In this document: positions 1 through 10,010 of the stretch, piece after piece
Position numbering within the stretch: the stretch's first letter is position 1
Layout: every line of letters starts with the position of its first letter
From: Anaerolineae bacterium
GTDB taxonomy: Bacteria > Chloroflexota > Anaerolineae > Promineifilales > Promineifilaceae
Assembly (NCBI GenBank): GCA_030425205.1
Contig: JAUIAP010000050.1
Span: forward strand, 1-43,555
Reading direction: 5' to 3'
DNA: 43,555 nucleotides
Translations under genes and position numbers: made by a program
The notes under the pieces: generated by a model
Told to the model about the DNA's origin: nothing
Database searches by the model: none
Seen by the model: only the letters and a program-made list of their open reading frames with translations

Positions 1-215
1 TTCGCAAACATCGCTCTTTAATTGAGACTGTTTTCTCACAATTAGATGGTCATATGCACATTCAATCCACTGGTGCCAAAACTGATGTTGGGCTTATCAA
101 GCGCATTATGGGTATTGTCACTGCCTACACCCTCGGTATTTATCTCAATTTCAGGTTGCAACGCCCTCTTCTCAAAATCAAAGAGTTATTCGCCTGAATT
201 ACGCATAATCCGTTT
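1..215 (+). mobile_element. 3' end of an IS982-like insertion sequence (partial transposase)
   Basis: An open frame runs from the window edge (first codon at base 3) to a TGA at 195-197. Its 64 residues contain IETVFSQLDG, then GLIKRIMGIVTAYTLG, and end in PLLKIKELFA. This resembles the C-terminal end of IS982-type DDE transposases, where a short arginine/lysine-rich stretch precedes an (I)ETV.SQL motif. Only the tail is visible, so the family is a judgement from pattern. The terminal inverted repeat should lie just after the stop, around 198-215, but I cannot fix its edge without the other end. The element runs against the neighbouring secreted-protein gene, and the last 60 or so bases of that gene's open frame lie inside it. 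Confidence 0.6.
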
Positions 216-3200
216 GTATTTGCGTCAAAGATTGAGGGAGTTTCGAGAGACTCAGAGTCTTCACGACATTCATTGTATGGTACGTATAAACTGCCATCAA
301 TTCCATTTGGATTGGCAGGATTACCGAAATAGGCTTTTGGAACATTAATTGATGAACCCCTTGAGCGAAGCTCTCGACACGCATAGGCTGCTACTACATT
401 CCCCAAGCTTTCACCAATTAACTCTGTCTCCCCCCAATCTGTTAGACCACGAGCACTAAGAATAGGTACTAAGACTTTCCCAACTTCAGCAGCGTGTATG
501 GACGCATTTCGCACATCTCCAAGCGCACCTAAACTTCCATTTGGATTGGCAGCTCCTTGTGGCCAATTAACTATGACTATATTGTAATCAGAGTTTTTTG
601 AAAACTCATGACGAGCTATCTCCTCATAAGCTAACGTTCCAGCATCACCTGGTCTTCCACCACGAAATCCATGAATAAATATGCGAGCGGGTTTATTTGA
701 ATCGATCTCTCCTCCATTCCCCACCACGTGAACTTTAATATCAGAAGCTGCATGATATTTGTTGGAAATACTTCCACTTTCTTGTCTAGATCGTTCAATA
801 ATAGCAGCTACATTCTCCTCATAAGTTAGTCCGCTTTCGTCAAGCGCGATAAGAGAGGCAAAAAAAAGTTCGCTCAGTTCTATACCTCGACCGTACCGAC
901 TATTCATTTGTCGTAAAGTCGAAAAAATGGATGATTCTGTGTTTCCCAAAAATGTCATCTTCTCAACAAAGTTACTCTCCCATTCCTCTACAGGATGTCC
1001 AAATTCATAGGCAGTAATTGCGCTTGCGATTGCTGACCAATCGTAAAAATCGTTAGTTGGGAGGAATTCTTTTACAATCAGTCGTCCTGTATTCACGGCT
1101 GATATATCGAATGTAAAGAAGCCAGTTTCACCAGGAGATATAGCATCACCTCTGCCATCGTCTCCTCCTAACAGAAGCACGAGGCGAGAGGTAGCTTGGT
1201 TACCCATAGTGAGACTTCCGTTTTCAATCTCTAAAGACAGAAATGGTGCACGCAAATCAACAACACCATCATTAGTATACTCAAGCACAAACTGATTTTG
1301 TCTCCCACGCCGTACGGTGCTAGGGCCGTCTAGTGAGAACCTCAATTTCCCGTGACCCCCTTCAACAATTCTGAAAGCCTTGTCTCTTTCAAATCGATAG
1401 TTATCTGACACACGTTCGATTATTAGATCAGCGTCTCCAATAGAAGCACCGTTCAGATCAAAGGACGCAACGAGATGTGTGTCATCGTGTGATAAAATGT
1501 ACGATGGTGACAATAAAGATGAATTTGATGTACGAACCCTCATTATCGTATTGGTCAGTAATCCTGTCCCTCTGATCCTAAATGTAACTTCATCAGCATT
1601 TCCGACTACTTTTGGTGCAACGTCAGATACGTAAAGCGTTGTAGAGGTGACCAAAAGGGAGACTTGAATATTGTCGTCCGTTATAGGGGCAAATAATGTG
1701 AAAAAATGTTCGTCGTTGTTTTGGTGCGAAACTGGTAGTTCGGCTTCAAGTTTAGATTTTTCAACAGTAACTACTTCATCGTAAGCTATTCCTATCGGTA
1801 CATATCCAGCCCCAGATAACAGTCTTATTTCAAAATCTGAAACTAACGTAGAAGGTTCTGAGGTTACTTTTAAGCGACTGACCATATTTTCAACGACATC
1901 ACCTGCGACACGAAAATAATGATACTCACCGCGTGATAGTGTAATATCAATCGGTGTACCTATCGTGATTAACTTGCTTTGTATGATTGAGGCATACGAG
2001 GGCTCTGTGCGAAAGGGATGAAATTGGACGTTAGCTTGCGCGCGGGTAATGGAGTTGCCTTCACCGTTAGGATTATCAATTTCATGCCAAGGTCCTGATA
2101 CGGAACCCCACCAATTCATGCGAGCATCGATTGGCTCGTAGCTATTGCTGTGTAGTCCCACAACATTCTCGTATATCTGTGAATTGCTGAGCGTGACACG
2201 CTGGGATTGAGGGTCGATGTCTACACCCACTTCGTTGCCGTAGATTACTGCGTCCCGAATAACCGTTTGACTTTGCGCCCTAATTACAATACCAGTAGAG
2301 ATGTTATTTGCAATCGTAGAATCGGTCACTGTTCCGCCCCATATCTCTAGTCCGGCAACCTCATTATCAAGGATATTGCTGTTGTCGATTAATGCCTTAA
2401 TGGCAAACACACCCACTCGATTTTGCTTCACAATTGAATTTCGTAGGACAAGCGTGTAACCACCTGTTGCGCTTGGCGTGCCATTGGCTGATATAGCACT
2501 ATCATTGTTGTAAATGTAGGAATCTTCTACTGTCAATGGAACACCAGATATGACACCATATCTATCGTTATTCCGGATAACTGCACCATAAATATAACTA
2601 GGACTCTCGCCATCAATAGTTAGCGCAGAAGAGGTATGACCCGCGTATTCAATAACAAAATTATTTAGGACTAATGGTATATCGCTCGTTGTGATCGATA
2701 CGCCATCCCAGTCATCAATTGACGGAATTGAAGCTGAACTTGTGAATAAGATGGGATGGTCGACTGTACCTTTTAAATTTATTGTCCCATTAACTGTGAA
2801 TTTCCCTTCTGGCTCAAATCGCATGACTGTGCCAGCATCTAGGGTCAGAGAACCACTTTCACTGAGCGTCAAATTTCGAAACGCGATGTCTTCACCAATT
2901 AAACTGTTATCCCAATGTTCATCTCCCGTGATTGTGGAATCATATACGACAACATAATTGCTCTCATTTCCAACATAAGTGTTCCTCTGAAATATACTGT
3001 CCTTCAAATGAGTAGCATCCCACAGCATGACAGCAGCATTATTGTTATTTTTTATCGTGTTGTTGATTAACTGAACCCTTTGATTAGCAAAAACACCTTC
3101 ATGTTCGGCCGATTCGATTACTGAGTTTGCAAGATAGATATCTTCATGCACATAGATACCTTGAGCACCACCAGTGACCGTCGATTCTGTCAATGTCAAG

Positions 3201-3775
3201 CTCTTTGCTGCATAAATGGTAGCGGCAAATGTTGAACCGTTTACGTTAATGTTTGATAGGGACAAATCAACACCACTGTAAATCGCGTTGTTTGTAATCT
3301 CATGAATTGCTGTATTGGCGATAGACGTTGAATTAGCATTCGTGCTGATGCCAAATTGTGAATATGCGATTTCAGCATGGTCAAACTGTGTAATTGCTCC
3401 AGCGGAAATTTCGATTCCTCGCCAATCGCCCGCTTGTGGATTTGAACTATTTGCGGTCAAAAGCACCTTGTTTCCATCTTCTCCTAGCACATTTAATCTG
3501 CCGTTCGCTTGCACAAGAATTTTTGTTCCAGGCTCAAATCTAACAATCACTCCAGCTTCTATTGTTAGCGATGTTCCACTGGGAATATAAACTTGTTCAG
3601 TGACGACATAAGGCTCAGATTCGTTACTCCACACTGTATCGCCTTCTATCACTCCCCCCACTTCTATATTCGTTCGCTCAGAAGTGTTGCGTGATACGGT
3701 GAATAGCAGAATTGCAATGATTGAGAGTGCTCCGAGGCTAAGAAAATGCACTTTTAATTGTGTCGCAATTGTCAT
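140..3775 (-). CDS. Secreted beta-helix protein with C-terminal lipase-like alpha/beta hydrolase domain, 3' end disrupted by an IS
   Basis: This is a predicted exported protein of 1211 residues. The ATG at 3775 is chosen because GGAGG lies six bases upstream and an N-terminal hydrophobic signal follows (SLGALSIIAILLF); the open frame extends further upstream without support. Residues about 40-630 are rich in short N/D-turn repeats typical of right-handed parallel beta-helices, with two segments of the type LTIEAGVIVRFEPGT. A C-terminal domain (about 1030-1190) has IFIHGFRGG and the nucleophile elbow GESLG with Ser1123, as in lipases and esterases. The last residues, from about NTNGLCVI onward, read into the adjacent IS, and no catalytic His follows the Ser. 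The hydrolase domain is therefore probably truncated and inactive. It follows the subtilase gene by 76 bp on the same strand and may be co-transcribed with it. Confidence 0.8.
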   Translation of the reverse strand: MTIATQLKVHFLSLGALSIIAILLFTVSRNTSERTNIEVGGVIEGDTVWSNESEPYVVTEQVYIPSGTSLTIEAGVIVRFEPGTKILVQANGRLNVLGEDGNKVLLTANSSNPQAGDWRGIEISAGAITQFDHAEIAYSQFGISTNANSTSIANTAIHEITNNAIYSGVDLSLSNINVNGSTFAATIYAAKSLTLTESTVTGGAQGIYVHEDIYLANSVIESAEHEGVFANQRVQLINNTIKNNNNAAVMLWDATHLKDSIFQRNTYVGNESNYVVVYDSTITGDEHWDNSLIGEDIAFRNLTLSESGSLTLDAGTVMRFEPEGKFTVNGTINLKGTVDHPILFTSSASIPSIDDWDGVSITTSDIPLVLNNFVIEYAGHTSSALTIDGESPSYIYGAVIRNNDRYGVISGVPLTVEDSYIYNNDSAISANGTPSATGGYTLVLRNSIVKQNRVGVFAIKALIDNSNILDNEVAGLEIWGGTVTDSTIANNISTGIVIRAQSQTVIRDAVIYGNEVGVDIDPQSQRVTLSNSQIYENVVGLHSNSYEPIDARMNWWGSVSGPWHEIDNPNGEGNSITRAQANVQFHPFRTEPSYASIIQSKLITIGTPIDITLSRGEYHYFRVAGDVVENMVSRLKVTSEPSTLVSDFEIRLLSGAGYVPIGIAYDEVVTVEKSKLEAELPVSHQNNDEHFFTLFAPITDDNIQVSLLVTSTTLYVSDVAPKVVGNADEVTFRIRGTGLLTNTIMRVRTSNSSLLSPSYILSHDDTHLVASFDLNGASIGDADLIIERVSDNYRFERDKAFRIVEGGHGKLRFSLDGPSTVRRGRQNQFVLEYTNDGVVDLRAPFLSLEIENGSLTMGNQATSRLVLLLGGDDGRGDAISPGETGFFTFDISAVNTGRLIVKEFLPTNDFYDWSAIASAITAYEFGHPVEEWESNFVEKMTFLGNTESSIFSTLRQMNSRYGRGIELSELFFASLIALDESGLTYEENVAAIIERSRQESGSISNKYHAASDIKVHVVGNGGEIDSNKPARIFIHGFRGGRPGDAGTLAYEEIARHEFSKNSDYNIVIVNWPQGAANPNGSLGALGDVRNASIHAAEVGKVLVPILSARGLTDWGETELIGESLGNVVAAYACRELRSRGSSINVPKAYFGNPANPNGIDGSLYVPYNECREDSESLETPSIFDANTNGLCVIQANNSLILRRGRCNLKLR

Positions 3776-3800
3776 GGCGACCTCCGATTTTGATTTTTCG

Positions 3801-3812
3801 ACTTTGCAAAGT
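3801..3812. promoter_or_regulatory. 12-bp perfect palindrome between two secreted-protein genes
   Basis: ACTTTGCAAAGT is a perfect palindrome in the 76-bp gap between the subtilase stop and the beta-helix gene start. It could be an operator or a small processing hairpin. There is no direct evidence for either. Confidence 0.25.
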
Positions 3813-3851
3813 AAAGACGACCGAATAGACTTCGCTACCAGAAATAGATTC

Positions 3852-6800
3852 TTACCCGAGATGCCTACGTCTATACAATAATCCCAACGACAAGCCAAAT
3901 AACGCAAGCCACGCCAATACTGAACCAGCCACATGCGTACCGATATTCCCATGAACATAACCAACCGAAAGTGGAATGCCTCCTACATAGATATATCCAT
4001 CCTGAGTGGAAGCTGCTTGCTCATTGACATCAGCTCGCGTCATATCGAGAGTTGACATGTTTCCAGCGGCACTGTCGACAGCAAATTCGAGCGACAAAAT
4101 CTGACCATCCTGTAAAAGTCCGTTTGCACCTGCGAGAGCGACGTGTGCGATCCCTGCTTGCGTCAGATTGCTGACCATTGTCCAATTCTCAGTTTGGCTC
4201 GTTGTGCGAATCTCTTGAAGCGTAACGACAGATGGGTCATAGGTCAGCGATAGGTCAACGCTCCACACGTCGCCCGTCACGTTAGCAAGCGAGAGTGGCA
4301 CGCTAATTTCTGTTGCAGGATCGACCGAAATTACAGGCAACGTAAGTGTCGCATTGGTCGTGGAGCGGGTGCTGCCATCTGTACTCCAGCTTCCAGAAAC
4401 ATCGCCAATTAGACCTGCGTTGAAATTTTGATTGGTGACATCGCTTGTCAGTGACGGGATACTCCGTGAGGTAGGAGAGAACGTCCAGACCACTCCCGCA
4501 CCAGAGAATGGAACGGGGAGTAAATCGGCCGAATGTTGCAGCACCAGATAAGCATCAAAAGCGTTGATCGAACCACTCTGATTGACATCTCCCAGCGTCG
4601 CTTGCCAGCCAGTGAGTGTACTGAGACCTACATCGTGTCGCATGATGAGCGATGCGTCAAATGCGGTGATCCCGTCGGCATCGTCCGACTTGCTCGCCGT
4701 CAGCGTGTAGCTGCCGTTGCGGGCACCAGAGACGGCGAAGTTTCCGCTCGCGTCACTCAGATTGTTGTAGGCGCGGTCGCCGCTGAGCAGCAGTTCAACA
4801 TTAGGAACCGTGCCACCATTCCAGAAGGCGACATTGCCAGAGACGGCATAGACGCGATCTACGGCGAATGAGCCATGTGCGATGTCGGTTGGAATTGCGC
4901 CGTCGTTAAAATCTGCCGATGTCAGCGTCAAACCACTGATCGAGTCTGGTGCGCCCAGTACGTCAAACGTGATGTATGCCAGAACCCCAGAACCAGAGGC
5001 GAGACCGCCCGATGAGGCCATCGAGAGACGAACTTCACCCGTAACGTTGGTATTGGTTGTGACCGTCCAGCCAGCCGCGACTCCCCCACTGCGTGCGCTG
5101 ACGGCTTGCAAGACAGCGTCATCATAGCTGAGCGTCATGCTCGCTGCCGCCAACCCGTTGAGGTCGCTGACGTTGATGGGAACCTCGACTAGCGCATACT
5201 GCTCACCCCCCGTGTTGGGAAGACTCACGAAAGCGGTATCGCTCTGATACGTGAAGCCGTTGAGCAGTGTATTACTCGCCGAGGCACTGTTTGTCACCGT
5301 AACATCTACAGTCGCGGGGAAGTGAGCGGCTGGCGTACAGGTAATCTGATTGGCATTGACGACTGTGATGTCATCACACAGCACACCATCAAATGTCACC
5401 GTTGCGCCGCTATCAAAGTTGCTGCCCGCAATCGTGACCGCTGTGCCGCCGCTGGCTGAGCCGACGTTAGGCGTCACCGACGTGACGACTGGTTGATCGG
5501 GAACGTCGATTTGGTGCGGGTCTTCTGGACGACCGCTTCGTGCGATACTGATACCGTCAGTCGCCTCAATGTAGTACTCAATACCAGGTGGTGTCACGTT
5601 AGAGCCGCTGAGCGTGGCTGTAAAACGGTTACTAGAGGTGTGCGTCATTGCACGGCTGGTATAAATGGTTGTGCCAATCGGCCGATAGAAGAGCGTCGCG
5701 CCCGTGACTTGGACATTGTCTGTGATATCGGCCGAAATGGTCAGCGGCATCTGCGGAACAGCCTGCGTCAGCGGTGAATGGTTGATAATGGGGAGAATTG
5801 TATCGACAGGCGTTGCCTCCGCGATGTTCGATGGATTGGTCTCCGCCATATCTGTCTTAATAATCGTAAACTTGTAAAAGTACGGTTGTCCCGGCTGCAC
5901 GTCCGTATCAGTGTAGCTCAACTGCTGCGCCGAGATAAGACCGTTGTTGATACGTGTATAGTTGCCATCTTCCGTTTCGGAGCGATAGAGATTGAATCCA
6001 GCTAACATATCGAAGTCATCTTGCATCCATGACAAGTTGACAAATCCCTCACCGCCCGTCGCTTGCAGCATCATCGCTTCCGTGCCAGACGTGATAATCT
6101 CAAAGCGGAACCGTTCTGAATCATCTCCCGTCACCAGCCACGCATCATCGGCGGCTACTGCACCTGCCACTCGAATGAATTGATATCCATCCCCCGTTGC
6201 AGGTGTTATGTTGAACGTCCCATGCCACGTCCGTGCATCTGACCACCCGCCGTTAATGGGATGAATAGTGTAGTCGGTTTGTGGTACGTCAGGCCCGAAA
6301 GAGACAGCTGGTGAGACGGTAGTATTCATGTCCCGATTGAAGCTGACAGTAAACGTAACCGACTCCGCACCAACTACGGTGGCATCGGCAACATCAGCCA
6401 TTGAGAGGACTACATCAGTTACGAATGGGTACGCGGTCTCTGGCGGAGTGTTCAGCTTTGGCTCGTAGATAATGCGACCGTAGTTAAAATTGTCGTTGTA
6501 GTCGTGGATTGCAGCATCGATCAGCGTATTGTTAGACGTGCCCCACCAGTTGCCAGTTAGATAGTACCACCTATCTCGATCACTTTCAGAATAAATGCGC
6601 ATCCAATGGCTGATATCTGGATCCCACCAGACGTTGAGGAAGGCATTGTTCGTCGAAGTATTGTTAGCGATTCCATATGCTAAATCGCAGCCTGAGCAAC
6701 TGAATCCAATGCCACTTGCCTTTGATCCCCAATACGTGCGATCTCCAAATTGCTGTCCATACAACCGATAGTTCTTAAGAAATACATTGCCCGTGAGAAT

Positions 6801-9581
6801 AGTTCCGCCATTCGTTGAACCTCCATGATTATCAATAATGAGAGCTGAGGATTCGAACAAGTTTGCAGTCCGCGTTCCACGCACCCAAAAGTCATAGCTA
6901 CCGATACCTAATGAATCTAATATCGAGTGCGAGATGGTACGTGCAAATAGCTGTGGCGTGGCGGACATTGTTCCCACCCAGTCAGCGGAATCGAACACAA
7001 GGATATGTTCAAATTCATCAGATGTAAAATAAGAGTGTCTAAAATCTCCGTTATCCGAACAGAAAATGTACGGGTTTAGTAGTTGAAGATGATTTGCATC
7101 AATTATTCCTTGATTTACACAGGTCAACTCCACTCCCCGGTTAACCAAAATTGGACTAGGAAAGAAAGAGACCGGGTTTGTAGTCGTTCCAGTCACAATT
7201 AACTTCCCCTCTATTTGAAGGAAGGCTGTGGCGTCTTCGCTGTATGGATCTGCTGGATCTCCGCTGTGGAATTGCACTTGTGTCCCTTCAGTCACCGTTA
7301 CCACAATCCCCTCCTCAATCAACGTCTGATGAGGGATGATGTAATAGTTATCTTTCGTCAAGGTCATATCCTCACCTATAATACGTGGCAGCTCAACTCC
7401 CCGCTGCACAAGCAGGTAAAGGCGCGACTCGAAGGTGAGAGGCGGCGCGTCTAGGTCGTAGCCATTGCTGGCGGTCATCGTCAAGCGGAAGGTAATGATG
7501 TGGTCGTTGGGTGTGTTAGGATCAACATAGAAGCGGAAGGGGTGCTGTACGCCAGTAATCACATCGTCTTCGTAGATAAAGCCATTGTCGTCGATGTTGA
7601 ACGAGCCTACCGCTCCGTATGAGACGGTGTCAGTGATCATAGTGATATAGGGATCAGGCTGAAACGCACCTTCTGCCCGTGCTTCAAGTGTCACGGTTAC
7701 AGGGTCGGCCTTACCCCAATGGTTGCGAATGACAATAGCAAGATCGATCGTTTCACCTGAATCAACGATACCATCATCGTCGTTGAAGCTAGACTGGGTG
7801 ATTGTATCAAACGCCCAATGTTCGAGATATGAAAGCTTGGGGTTAGGAAAGGTAGACAAACCTGATACTGCATCAGGAATATAATAATAGACTGGTAAAC
7901 CTGTTGATGGGGTGTAGGCTTGCATCTTTTGTCCAGTGGTCGCCAATTGTCCCATGATGAATCGAGAGGAGTAGATATCTTTAGCATTGAACTTAGTCCG
8001 AAGTAGTGCAGCAATTCCAGACACAACAGGCGTTGCCATCGAAGTGCCGTCCCACGCTGAGTATAAACCATTTGGTAGCGTGCTCCATACATCGACTCCA
8101 GGTGCCATAAGTTCATATTCGTGTGAATCTTGTGGCTGACAATCATAGTTCGAGAAACCCGCTAAATAATCACCGTTGATACTGGGGTGCTGTCGTTGTG
8201 CCATCACGCCTAGTACCCAGCTGTAGGCGGCGGGGTACATATCTCGGCCAGACGTACAAGGCGAATTGATTTTACCGTCATTACCAGCCGCAGCGACCAA
8301 AACAGCCTGTCCAAAAGCGATGGCTAGCGCATCTTCTTCAAGCTGGGAGCGCGTATAGCCACCAAACGACATGTTGATAACGTCAGCCCCCTGCTCGACG
8401 GCGTAATAGATCGCTTGCGCGATGTCGGAACTCGACAACACGCCAGAGTATTGGGCGGCCTTAATTGCCATGATCTGCGAGTTGTAGGCGACACCGACTC
8501 CGCCCACGTTGTTGTTGGCCTGTGCCGCGATGATGCCTGCGACGTGCGTGCCGTGTCCATGGTCATCGGCTGGATCGCCATTCTCCGACCAACTGTTAGA
8601 CACGACGTTCACGCCGTGGATGTCGTCCACAAAACCATTGCCGTCATCGTCATTGCCCGGCGTACCGTTGAACTCGGTCGAATTGACCCACATGTTGGCC
8701 GCCAAGTCAGGATGCGTGTAATCGACACCTGAGTCAATCACCGCGATGACGATGTCACGGCTGCCACCCGGCTCCAAACCGTTCGATTCGAGGTGTTGCC
8801 ACGCGGCTGGAATGTTGGCAGCGTTTAGATGCCACTGTTGAGCGAAGAGCGGATCACCGCTGCCATCTGGTGGCGGTGCAGCGAAGATTGAGGGTGTTGA
8901 CGGCTGGCTAGTAGAGAGGGGTGCCATGCGACGCAGATAATCTGGTTCCGCGTACTCGATGTCAGGATGGGTAGACAGTTGCTCAACGATAGCGTAAACA
9001 TCCTTCGCCGAACGGCTGAGACCGACGCGCTGCCAGCGTGTGAGGTCGGGCATCGGCCGAAGTTGTCCATCTGGCGACTCAATCATTTCTGCCGCACGCG
9101 GCGCACTCGCAGTTGGAAACACAGGCGCTAGCGATTGAACCGCCGCCTCTTGCAGCGCACCATTGAGTGATGGTGACGACGTCCACGCACCGCTGCGTGC
9201 CGCTGGATCGGCCGAAATATCATCACGTAGCTTAATGAGTACGTGCGTCTGTTCAAACTCACAGCCACCGGGTGGACACGGATGGTCGGCGTTGACGTGG
9301 GCATCAAATGGTGAATAAGCATGGTCTGGAATCCCAGCAGCTGGGTCATTGTGGTTTGGACCATAGCGATTTGGTGCAACACTGCCCGTACTTCCTTCTA
9401 GCTGTGCTGGATATTGTCCAGCCTGCACGCTTGCCAGACGGTCGTTTTTGAGCTGAATAGCGGTCGATTGTGGTTCATCGTTGGCTTCAACATTCGGCCG
9501 AATGACCAAAAGTGGAGAAACAAATAGTAGCGTCAGACCTAAAATGACAAGTAGACGAGAGCGGGTAGATTGTAATGACAT
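3852..9581 (-). CDS. Large surface subtilisin-family (S8) protease with IPT, cohesin and dockerin-like modules
   Basis: A 1909-residue exported serine protease. The ATG at 9581 has AGGAG eight bases upstream and opens a signal peptide (LLVILGLTLLFVSPLLV). After a propeptide-like region (about 105-230), the S8 domain shows the full triad: Asp283 in VIDSGVDYTHPDL, His343 in GHGTHVAG and Ser514 in GTSMATP. Further along are beta-helix-like repeats (about 720-1040), a fibronectin type III domain (about 1170-1255), an IPT/TIG domain (about 1364-1445), a cohesin-like domain (about 1460-1575), two dockerin-like calcium loops (GDVNQSGSINAFDAYLVLQH and a neighbour, about 1630-1690) and a second cohesin-like domain (about 1750-1870). 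A C-terminal membrane segment followed by RRRHLG (about 1880-1909) suggests anchoring at the cell surface. No LPXTG motif is seen. Cohesin and dockerin in one chain allow self-association. Confidence 0.93.
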   Translation of the reverse strand: MSLQSTRSRLLVILGLTLLFVSPLLVIRPNVEANDEPQSTAIQLKNDRLASVQAGQYPAQLEGSTGSVAPNRYGPNHNDPAAGIPDHAYSPFDAHVNADHPCPPGGCEFEQTHVLIKLRDDISADPAARSGAWTSSPSLNGALQEAAVQSLAPVFPTASAPRAAEMIESPDGQLRPMPDLTRWQRVGLSRSAKDVYAIVEQLSTHPDIEYAEPDYLRRMAPLSTSQPSTPSIFAAPPPDGSGDPLFAQQWHLNAANIPAAWQHLESNGLEPGGSRDIVIAVIDSGVDYTHPDLAANMWVNSTEFNGTPGNDDDGNGFVDDIHGVNVVSNSWSENGDPADDHGHGTHVAGIIAAQANNNVGGVGVAYNSQIMAIKAAQYSGVLSSSDIAQAIYYAVEQGADVINMSFGGYTRSQLEEDALAIAFGQAVLVAAAGNDGKINSPCTSGRDMYPAAYSWVLGVMAQRQHPSINGDYLAGFSNYDCQPQDSHEYELMAPGVDVWSTLPNGLYSAWDGTSMATPVVSGIAALLRTKFNAKDIYSSRFIMGQLATTGQKMQAYTPSTGLPVYYYIPDAVSGLSTFPNPKLSYLEHWAFDTITQSSFNDDDGIVDSGETIDLAIVIRNHWGKADPVTVTLEARAEGAFQPDPYITMITDTVSYGAVGSFNIDDNGFIYEDDVITGVQHPFRFYVDPNTPNDHIITFRLTMTASNGYDLDAPPLTFESRLYLLVQRGVELPRIIGEDMTLTKDNYYIIPHQTLIEEGIVVTVTEGTQVQFHSGDPADPYSEDATAFLQIEGKLIVTGTTTNPVSFFPSPILVNRGVELTCVNQGIIDANHLQLLNPYIFCSDNGDFRHSYFTSDEFEHILVFDSADWVGTMSATPQLFARTISHSILDSLGIGSYDFWVRGTRTANLFESSALIIDNHGGSTNGGTILTGNVFLKNYRLYGQQFGDRTYWGSKASGIGFSCSGCDLAYGIANNTSTNNAFLNVWWDPDISHWMRIYSESDRDRWYYLTGNWWGTSNNTLIDAAIHDYNDNFNYGRIIYEPKLNTPPETAYPFVTDVVLSMADVADATVVGAESVTFTVSFNRDMNTTVSPAVSFGPDVPQTDYTIHPINGGWSDARTWHGTFNITPATGDGYQFIRVAGAVAADDAWLVTGDDSERFRFEIITSGTEAMMLQATGGEGFVNLSWMQDDFDMLAGFNLYRSETEDGNYTRINNGLISAQQLSYTDTDVQPGQPYFYKFTIIKTDMAETNPSNIAEATPVDTILPIINHSPLTQAVPQMPLTISADITDNVQVTGATLFYRPIGTTIYTSRAMTHTSSNRFTATLSGSNVTPPGIEYYIEATDGISIARSGRPEDPHQIDVPDQPVVTSVTPNVGSASGGTAVTIAGSNFDSGATVTFDGVLCDDITVVNANQITCTPAAHFPATVDVTVTNSASASNTLLNGFTYQSDTAFVSLPNTGGEQYALVEVPINVSDLNGLAAASMTLSYDDAVLQAVSARSGGVAAGWTVTTNTNVTGEVRLSMASSGGLASGSGVLAYITFDVLGAPDSISGLTLTSADFNDGAIPTDIAHGSFAVDRVYAVSGNVAFWNGGTVPNVELLLSGDRAYNNLSDASGNFAVSGARNGSYTLTASKSDDADGITAFDASLIMRHDVGLSTLTGWQATLGDVNQSGSINAFDAYLVLQHSADLLPVPFSGAGVVWTFSPTSRSIPSLTSDVTNQNFNAGLIGDVSGSWSTDGSTRSTTNATLTLPVISVDPATEISVPLSLANVTGDVWSVDLSLTYDPSVVTLQEIRTTSQTENWTMVSNLTQAGIAHVALAGANGLLQDGQILSLEFAVDSAAGNMSTLDMTRADVNEQAASTQDGYIYVGGIPLSVGYVHGNIGTHVAGSVLAWLALFGLSLGLLYRRRHLG

Positions 9582-10010
9582 GTTTAAACTCCTGCGACCA
9601 GAACAAGGTGTCACATCGCTGCTATTCCGTGACGTGACGACGTACCAAGATCGACTAAAACGACTATGAGATGCCTCAAATCTCACAATCGTGATCATAA
9701 CCGATTATCTGCAAAACATAAACAGTTTGCATCACACAACGCGACACAATCACTGCCCCCAGCAGTTGCCTTTTCCAGACAGATCGCCATAATTGCGCTA
9801 ATCGGTTTGCCAGCCGCTTGTGACAACTCAATCCTGTTAACAGACCGTTCAGCCAACGGATGTTCCGCAGATACGCAATCAATCTCGGAGCATGATCGGC
9901 CAATTACCGTGACTGAGTGTCGACAATATAGAACGTTCCCACACTGCAATCGGCCGAATTCGCCAGAACTGAGTGGGGATTGCGTTCAGGCCAAGTGAGA
10001 GGGTAACGCT
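9582..10010. other. Divergent intergenic region between surface protease and BREX operon
   Basis: These 429 bases separate two divergent transcription units and should hold both promoters. I found no convincing -35/-10 pair. It contains a small inverted repeat (TGAGAT / ATCTCA, 9667-9685) and one TCGGCCGA palindrome (9950-9957). Short open frames exist on both strands, but none has a ribosome binding site or recognisable sequence. No brxA homologue was seen here. Confidence 0.5.

Noticed and set aside
9666..9998. 110-codon plus-strand frame with a LPAAC lipobox-like stretch
   Set aside because: The stretch lies too far from the N terminus, and there is no ribosome site; overlapping frames on the other strand are just as long.
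9582..10010. A possible missing brxA upstream of the ASCH gene
   Set aside because: None of the short frames in the gap has the length or sequence of DUF1819 proteins.
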